NCBI RefSeq assembly: GCF_000718255.1
Contig: NZ_JOFJ01000013.1
Location: 1 to 64,000 of the forward strand
DNA: 64,000 nt
Direction: 5' to 3'
Source of the DNA: Spirillospora albida
GTDB taxonomy: Bacteria; Actinomycetota; Actinomycetes; Streptosporangiales; Streptosporangiaceae
Part shown: piece after piece, positions 59,484 to 64,000 of the stretch
How positions within the stretch are numbered: position 1 is the stretch's first letter
Layout: each line of letters begins with the position of its first letter
The notes under the pieces: model-generated
Told to the model about the DNA's origin: nothing
Databases searched by the model: none
Seen by the model: only the letters and a program-made list of their open reading frames with translations
Program-made: the position numbers and the translations under genes

Positions 59484-60449
59484 GTGCCTTTCCGCTCAGA
59501 GCGGACCCGTCGACCGGCTGGTGACCCCTTGCCCCAGGACTCAACCGCATCCACTCCCCCGGAGGGCGACTCCGCCGGACAGCTGATCGAGTACCCCCGC
59601 CGGGGCGGGCCCACGGTGCTCCGCATCCTGCTGGGCTCGCAGCTGCGCCGGCTCCGGGAGGCGCAGGGCATCTCGACCGAGCAGGCGGGATACGAGATCC
59701 GCGGCTCGCACTCCAAGATCAGCCGGATGGAGCTCGGCCGGGTCGGGTTCAAGGAGCGCGACGTCTCGGACCTGCTGACGCTGTACGGGGTCACGGACGC
59801 CGTGGAGCGCGCGCCGCTCCTGGAGCTCGCCCGGGAGGCCAACACCCCGGGCTGGTGGCACCGCTACGGGGACATCCTGCCGACCTGGTTCGAGGTGTAC
59901 CTCGGCCTGGAGGAGGCGGCGTCGCTGCTGCGCACCTACGAGCTGCAGTTCGTCCCCGGGCTGCTGCAGACGGAGGAGTACGCGCGCGCCGTCGTGCGGC
60001 TCGGCTTCTCGGACGCGTCCGAGGAGGAGGTGGAGCGGCGCGTCCAGGTGCGGCGGACCCGCCAGGAGCGGTTCACCGCGCCCGGGGCGCCCACGCTCTG
60101 GGCCGTCGTCGACGAGGCGGTCGTCCGGCGGCCGCTCGGCGGGCGGGACGTGATGCGGCGCCAGATCGAGCATTTGGTCGAGATGTCGGAGCTGCCGAAC
60201 GTGACGCTGCAGATCGTGCCGTTCGGCGCGGGCGGGCACGCGGCCGCGGGCGGCCCGTTCACGATCCTGCGGTTCGCCGAGCCCGCCCTGTCGGACGTCG
60301 TGTACCTGGAGCAGCTGACCAGCGCGCTCTACCTCGACAAGCCGACGGACGTCGACACCTACATGCGCGCCATGAACAACCTCTGCATCACGGCGGGGCG
60401 GCCCGACACCACGACGTCCTTCCTCGAAGGCGTCCTCAAGGAGCTCTGA
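59484..60449 (+). CDS. XRE-family regulator with DUF5753 domain
   Basis: 321 residues from a GTG at 59484 (GAGG upstream); the start is uncertain by some codons. Residues about 50-100 form an HTH (LGSQLRRLREAQGISTEQAGYEIRGSHSKISRMELGRVGFKERDVSDLLTLYGV). The rest is the DUF5753 domain (YLGLEEAASLLRTYELQFVPGLLQTEEYARAVVRLG, VQVRRTRQERF, VVDEAVVRRPLGG, LPNVTLQIVPFGAGGHAAAGGPFTILRFAEP, DVVYLEQLTSALYLDKPTDVD). Such proteins usually sit next to a small DUF397 gene in actinomycetes; none is seen here. Regulatory target unknown. Confidence 0.9.
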   Translation: MPFRSERTRRPAGDPLPQDSTASTPPEGDSAGQLIEYPRRGGPTVLRILLGSQLRRLREAQGISTEQAGYEIRGSHSKISRMELGRVGFKERDVSDLLTLYGVTDAVERAPLLELAREANTPGWWHRYGDILPTWFEVYLGLEEAASLLRTYELQFVPGLLQTEEYARAVVRLGFSDASEEEVERRVQVRRTRQERFTAPGAPTLWAVVDEAVVRRPLGGRDVMRRQIEHLVEMSELPNVTLQIVPFGAGGHAAAGGPFTILRFAEPALSDVVYLEQLTSALYLDKPTDVDTYMRAMNNLCITAGRPDTTTSFLEGVLKEL

Positions 60450-60592
60450 CCGCTCCTCTTCCCTCCACGTGACGCCCGGACTCACGGGTTCGGCCCCCGG
60501 TCGGCTCCGTGGTGGAGCGGCGGAACCTCCTGGCGGGCGAGCCGGTGATCCGCGTCCGCCGGGGTAGGTCACCGCCGAGGAGAGGAGCACGC

Positions 60593-60994
60593 ATGCTGTT
60601 CGGCAAGGAGCACGTCGAGCGCTACCGGGCGACGGGCGGGCGCGAGGGGCACGACTGGCAGGGCACCACGACCCTGCTGCTCACCACGAAGGGGCGCCGC
60701 ACCGGAGAGCCCCGCACGACCCCGCTCATCTATCAGCGGGCCGGGGACGACTACCTCGTCGTCGCGTCGAAGGGCGGCGCCGACGAGCCGCCGCTCTGGT
60801 ACCTGAATCTGCAGGCGGACCCGGAGGTCGGCGTCCAGGTGATGGACGACGAGTTCACCGCGCGGGCGAGGACGGCGACCCCGGAGGAGAAGCCCGCCTA
60901 CTGGGCGAAGATGACGGCCGCCTGGCCCGATTACGACGAGTACCAGCAGAAGACCGACCGCGAGATCCCCGTCGTCGTCCTCGAAAGGAAGTGA
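60593..60994 (+). CDS. Deazaflavin (F420)-dependent nitroreductase-family protein
   Basis: 133 residues from an ATG with GAGGAGAGGAG just upstream. Family blocks are complete: TTTLLLTTKGRRTGEPRTTPLIYQRAGDDYLVVASKGGADEPPLWYLNLQADPEVGVQV. The KGRRTG and ASKGG.....W..NL motifs define the Ddn-like deazaflavin-dependent nitroreductases of actinomycetes, which use F420H2. It probably reduces a quinone or nitro compound. It stands alone, 143 bases after the XRE regulator. Confidence 0.93.
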   Translation: MLFGKEHVERYRATGGREGHDWQGTTTLLLTTKGRRTGEPRTTPLIYQRAGDDYLVVASKGGADEPPLWYLNLQADPEVGVQVMDDEFTARARTATPEEKPAYWAKMTAAWPDYDEYQQKTDREIPVVVLERK

Positions 60995-61099
60995 CCGGGG
61001 CTCCCCGCGGCGGCCGGGCGGGCGGTTCGCTTTCGCGCGGGCGGGTGGGGCGTGTAGCGTCGGTGGTGAACATCCGTTCGACACCGCCGAGGTGCTGAG

Positions 61100-62116
61100 G
61101 TGCCGCCGACACTGACCGAGCCGCCGACCCGGCTGCTGCGGCGCTGGGAGATCGGCGCCGTCGACGGCGCGGTCCCGCTGCCCGGACGGCCGGGGCGCTG
61201 GCGCGTCGAGGCGTCCGGCGGGCGGTTCTTCCTCAAGGAGTGCGCCGACCCGGACCGCAAGAGAGTCCTGTTCCGGCACGCCCTGACCGCCGCGCTGGAC
61301 GCCGCGGGCCTGCCGGTCCTGGCGCCGGTGCCCGCGCGCGGCGGCAGGACGCTCGTCACGGCGGAGGGGCGCGGCTTCGCCTTGTACCCGTGGGTGGCGG
61401 GGCGGACGCGGGGCGGGCTGGAGCTGACGTTCGCCCAGTGCGAGGCGCTCGGGGAACTGCTCGGCAGGCTGCACGCGGAGCTCGACCGGCTGACCCCGCC
61501 CGTCCAGCAGAGCATGCTGGTCCCGACGCCGCGCGCGGTGGACGCGGCCGCGGCGGTCGAGGCGATGCTGGCGGCGGTGCCGGGCGGCACCGATTTCGAC
61601 GCCCTCACGGAGCGGCGGCTGCGGGAGCGGCACGCGCTGCTCACCGGGATGGCCGACCACCAGCCGCCGGAGCTGGAGGTGAGCACGGTCGGGCATCTGC
61701 ACGGGTCGTTCCGCGCTCGGCACCTGCGGTACGGCGGTTCGGGGAACGTCACCGCGGTCCTCGGCTGGGACGGGCTGACGACCGGGCCGGTGGCGGGCGA
61801 GGTCGTGCGGGCGGCGGCGGAGCTGTTCGCCTGCGAGGACGACCGCGGCCTCGACCTCGACCGGGTGCAGGCGTTCGTGCGGGGCCACCGGGCGGCCTTC
61901 CCGCTCGACGCCGGGCAGATCCAGGCGGCCGTGCACCGCGCCTGGTGGGAGCGGCTCTGCGACGCCGGGCCGCTGCGCGACCGGTATCTGGACGGGTCGG
62001 CCGAGCGGGCCGCGTCCGCGCTCGTCACCTGGTGGTCCGCCCATCTGGAGCGGACGCTGGACGCGTTCGCGGCGCCCTACACCGCCGATCCGGCCGCGAA
62101 TCCCGCCTACGGCTGA
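61100..62116 (+). CDS. Aminoglycoside-phosphotransferase-like protein lacking the catalytic Asp
   Basis: 338 residues from a GTG at 61100 (GGTGCTGAG upstream). The fold follows the APH/choline-kinase family: ATP-lobe strands (GGRFFLKECADPDRKRVLFRHALTAAL, PVLAPVPARGGRTLV, FALYPWVAG), then helices and a catalytic loop. The loop reads HLHGSFRARHLRYGG where active enzymes have HGDFxxxN, so the catalytic Asp is Ser and the Asn is His. The metal site is AVLGWDGLTTGP. It may be a pseudo-kinase or act on a different mechanism. No resistance or pathway gene adjoins. Confidence 0.65.
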   Translation: MPPTLTEPPTRLLRRWEIGAVDGAVPLPGRPGRWRVEASGGRFFLKECADPDRKRVLFRHALTAALDAAGLPVLAPVPARGGRTLVTAEGRGFALYPWVAGRTRGGLELTFAQCEALGELLGRLHAELDRLTPPVQQSMLVPTPRAVDAAAAVEAMLAAVPGGTDFDALTERRLRERHALLTGMADHQPPELEVSTVGHLHGSFRARHLRYGGSGNVTAVLGWDGLTTGPVAGEVVRAAAELFACEDDRGLDLDRVQAFVRGHRAAFPLDAGQIQAAVHRAWWERLCDAGPLRDRYLDGSAERAASALVTWWSAHLERTLDAFAAPYTADPAANPAYG

Positions 62117-62205
62117 GACCGCCGCCGCCCCCGGGATGAGCGGGAAAGCCCGGCGAAAACTGGAAAACACTGGAACTGTCAGGAAGATCCGGTACTGTCT
62201 CGCGC

Positions 62206-63006
62206 ATGTCCGGGTCCCCCGACGCGCTGGAGGCGCGCATCGCCGAGCTGCGGAGCGGCGTGCGCCGGGCGATGGCGGCGGGCGACCGGGCGGAGGCGCG
62301 GCGGCTGCGGGCCGCGCTGCGCGACGCCGAGAGCGCGTGGGACGACGCGGTCCTCGGCGCCGTGGACGACGGCGGGCCGCGGGACGCGCCGGGGCTGGTG
62401 CCCGTCCGGGAACAGGTCCACCAGGTGCTGACGCTGCTCGGCGCGCCCGCCGCGCCGAAGCTGGTGGGGTCGGTGCACGCGGCGTTCTTCGGCGGCGACC
62501 TGCCGGGGAACCGGGTGACGAGCCTGCGGCGGGACGAGGAGCGCTCGTTTCGGACCGCGCCGTACGCCCGCCCGTTCTACCTGTGCGCGGCGCTGACCGC
62601 CGACCTGCTGGCGCCCGCGCGCGGGCTGCTGACGGTGAGCACATGGCCGCTGGAGCGGCGGATCGTGGGACCGCTCAGCGCCCGCACCGACTTCCTCACG
62701 TCCGCGATCCGGCTCTCGGAGCACGCCCGGCGGGGCACGCCGTCGCCGGACGCGCGGCGGCTGCTGTGGCGTTTCGCGGCCAACATTCCGGGTGCGGCGA
62801 CCGGTACGGTCGGTACCGTCGAGCCGGACGTGCTCGCCGCGGCCGCCCGTGCCGAGCTGGACGTGCACCGGGACGCCGACCTGCGGCGCCGCGCGGCCGC
62901 GGCCGCGCGCGCCCGGGAGGGGCTCGACGACGCCGAACGGCTGTTCGGCAGCCGGCTGCGGGCGCATCCCGGCGGCCGCGCCCACACGGGAGAACGAGAC
63001 CGATGA
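62206..63006 (+). CDS. Conserved hypothetical protein coupled to a Cas4-like nuclease
   Basis: 266 residues from the ATG at 62206. It starts with an Ala/Arg-rich coiled-coil-like helix (DALEARIAELRSGVRRAMAAGDRAEARRLRAALRDAESAW). The core (VREQVHQVLTLLGAPAAPKLVGSVHAAFFGGDLPGNRVTSLRRDEERSF, FYLCAALTADLLAPARGLLTVSTWPLERRIVGPLSARTDFLT, RRLLWRFAANIPGA) looks like a folded domain with a possible winged-helix start. I do not recognise the family. Its stop overlaps the start of the nuclease gene (ATGA), so both are probably made together and may act as a complex. Confidence 0.65.
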   Translation: MSGSPDALEARIAELRSGVRRAMAAGDRAEARRLRAALRDAESAWDDAVLGAVDDGGPRDAPGLVPVREQVHQVLTLLGAPAAPKLVGSVHAAFFGGDLPGNRVTSLRRDEERSFRTAPYARPFYLCAALTADLLAPARGLLTVSTWPLERRIVGPLSARTDFLTSAIRLSEHARRGTPSPDARRLLWRFAANIPGAATGTVGTVEPDVLAAAARAELDVHRDADLRRRAAAAARAREGLDDAERLFGSRLRAHPGGRAHTGERDR

Positions 63007-64000
63007 CCGAGACCGCGCCGGACCTGGACCGGCTGCGCGGCGGCGCCGCCCCGCGCAACCACGACGCCCGCACGATCGCGGCGCTGACCGCCAATCCCGG
63101 GTGCGCCCGCCGCGGGGTGATGGACGCGGCGGGCGTCGACAAGGACGCCGTTGCGCGGGCGCTGGGGTTCCCGGCACCGTTCGGCCAGTCGCAGTTCGCG
63201 ATCACGCGCGGGAACGTGTTCGAGCAGCAGGTGAAGGCGGACGGCTGCGCGGAGCTGCTCACGCTGCTGCGGGAGGGGCTGGGGCTCGACGTCCCCGAGG
63301 TCGCCTACGACGATCTGGAGACGGTCGCGGGCAACGAGGGGCGGGAGCTGCGGCACATCCGGACGCGGCGGCTGCTCGCCCGCGCGCTGGAGACGGGCGA
63401 GGGCACGCTGTTCGACCATCCGCTGCTGCGGCTCGACATCGGGGGGCGTCCCGCGTACCTGGAGCCGGACGTGATCGCGTTCCAGTTCGCGGGCCGGTTC
63501 CACGTCATCGAGATCAAGTCGTTCGCGGTCGTGGACGGGCAGGCGGAGCCGGAGCAGGTCGCGGCGGCGGCGCGGCAGTCGGCGGTGTACGTGCTGGCGC
63601 TGCGGGACCTGGTCGCGGAGCTCGGGCACGATCCTGAGCGGGTGTCGCACGAGGTGTTCCTGGTGTGCCCGGAGAACTTCTCGAACCGTCCGGCGGCGAC
63701 GCCGGTGGACGTGCGGCCGCAGCTGGCGGTGCTGCGCAGGCAGCTCGCGCGGCTCACCCGGATCGACGACATCCTCGCGGAGCTTCCCGCCGACCTGACG
63801 TTCGCGCCGGGCGAGCGGCTCGCCGAGGCGGTCCGGACGGTCGAGGCCCGGTACGCGCCGGAGTGCATGGCGGGCTGCGAGATGGCGTTCTTCTGCCGGG
63901 ACGAGGCGCGCGCGTGCGGGGCGACGGGCGCGCTCGGCAGGTCCGTCCGGGACGATCTGGGCGGCCTCGACACGATCGGCACCGCGCTGGCCCTCGCCGA
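63003..64000 (+). CDS. Cas4-like Fe-S PD-(D/E)XK nuclease (3' end beyond window)
   Basis: At least 332 residues; cut by the window end. The nuclease core is LEPDVIAFQFAGRFHVIEIKSFAVVDGQ, with Asp in EPDV and the E-I-K of the D-ExK active site, preceded by GNVFEQQVKADG (typical helix with Glu). One Cys near the start (NPGCARRG) and three clustered near the end (CMAGCEMAFFC, then RAC) copy the four-Cys layout that binds a 4Fe-4S cluster in Cas4 and AddB-type nucleases. It overlaps the upstream gene by 4 bases. No CRISPR array or cas gene is in view, so the role (DNA repair, defence or other) is open. Confidence 0.8.
   Translation, partial: MTETAPDLDRLRGGAAPRNHDARTIAALTANPGCARRGVMDAAGVDKDAVARALGFPAPFGQSQFAITRGNVFEQQVKADGCAELLTLLREGLGLDVPEVAYDDLETVAGNEGRELRHIRTRRLLARALETGEGTLFDHPLLRLDIGGRPAYLEPDVIAFQFAGRFHVIEIKSFAVVDGQAEPEQVAAAARQSAVYVLALRDLVAELGHDPERVSHEVFLVCPENFSNRPAATPVDVRPQLAVLRRQLARLTRIDDILAELPADLTFAPGERLAEAVRTVEARYAPECMAGCEMAFFCRDEARACGATGALGRSVRDDLGGLDTIGTALALA

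Noticed and set aside
62206..64000. Reading the Cas4-like nuclease as part of a CRISPR-Cas system
   Set aside because: No repeat-spacer array and no other cas gene is visible in the window; the partner protein has no Cas motifs.

Overview
This window reads as chromosome from a very GC-rich actinomycete. The supporting features are strong G/C bias at third codon positions, many GTG starts, DtxR/IdeR-type iron boxes, F420-type oxidoreductases, XRE-DUF5753 regulators and NRPS genes. A Thermomonosporaceae relative (Actinomadura-like) is my best guess, but nothing here fixes the genus.

Layout. 1-2000: the cut end of an IS982-type transposase, the deletion remnant of a GH38 alpha-mannosidase, a class IV PLP enzyme and a tRNA-Gly/Cys/Val cluster with its terminator. 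1.9-8.5 kb: mostly exported proteins, including a three-repeat LppU-like membrane protein, an endonuclease/exonuclease/phosphatase enzyme fused to a jacalin-like domain, a polyester hydrolase (cutinase) close to the Thermobifida PET-degrading enzymes, a DUF305 lipoprotein and a secreted LVIVD-repeat protein. 8.6-14.1 kb: one 1819-residue acyl-CoA carboxylase carrying biotin carboxylase, biotin carrier and carboxyltransferase on a single chain. 14.2-18.2 kb: a secreted M28 aminopeptidase, a second EEP protein and an Ntn-type amide hydrolase.

18.2-44.8 kb is the core of the window, an iron-regulated NRPS siderophore locus. It encodes a FhuF-type 2Fe-2S reductase, a heterodimeric ABC transporter with one degenerate ATP site, MbtH, a four-module NRPS (A-MT-PCP-C-A-PCP-C-A-PCP-C-A-PCP-C), a siderophore-binding lipoprotein, two FecCD permeases, their ATPase, an ornithine N5-monooxygenase, an N-formyltransferase and an M20 metallopeptidase. 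Four iron boxes sit in the three promoter regions that drive these genes. Module 3 has the ten-residue pocket known for N5-hydroxyornithine. Pockets 1 and 4 resemble each other, and the line ends in a condensation domain with no thioesterase. The inferred product is an N-methylated tetrapeptide hydroxamate, possibly released as a diketopiperazine in the manner of erythrochelin or foroxymithine.

44.8-64 kb: housekeeping and accessory genes. These are an FMN-binding protein, a STAS/ANTAR regulatory pair, a DUF2786 protein, a small HTH protein, a class II glutamine amidotransferase, a membrane protein resembling the front half of large LysM/BTAD regulators, an unknown HTH-like protein, citrate synthase, a cytochrome P450, an HPF-like protein, two F420/FMN-type oxidoreductases, an XRE regulator and a kinase-fold protein lacking its catalytic Asp. 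The window ends inside a translationally coupled pair whose second member is a Cas4-like Fe-S PD-(D/E)XK nuclease. No CRISPR array, rRNA, prophage or complete insertion sequence was seen.
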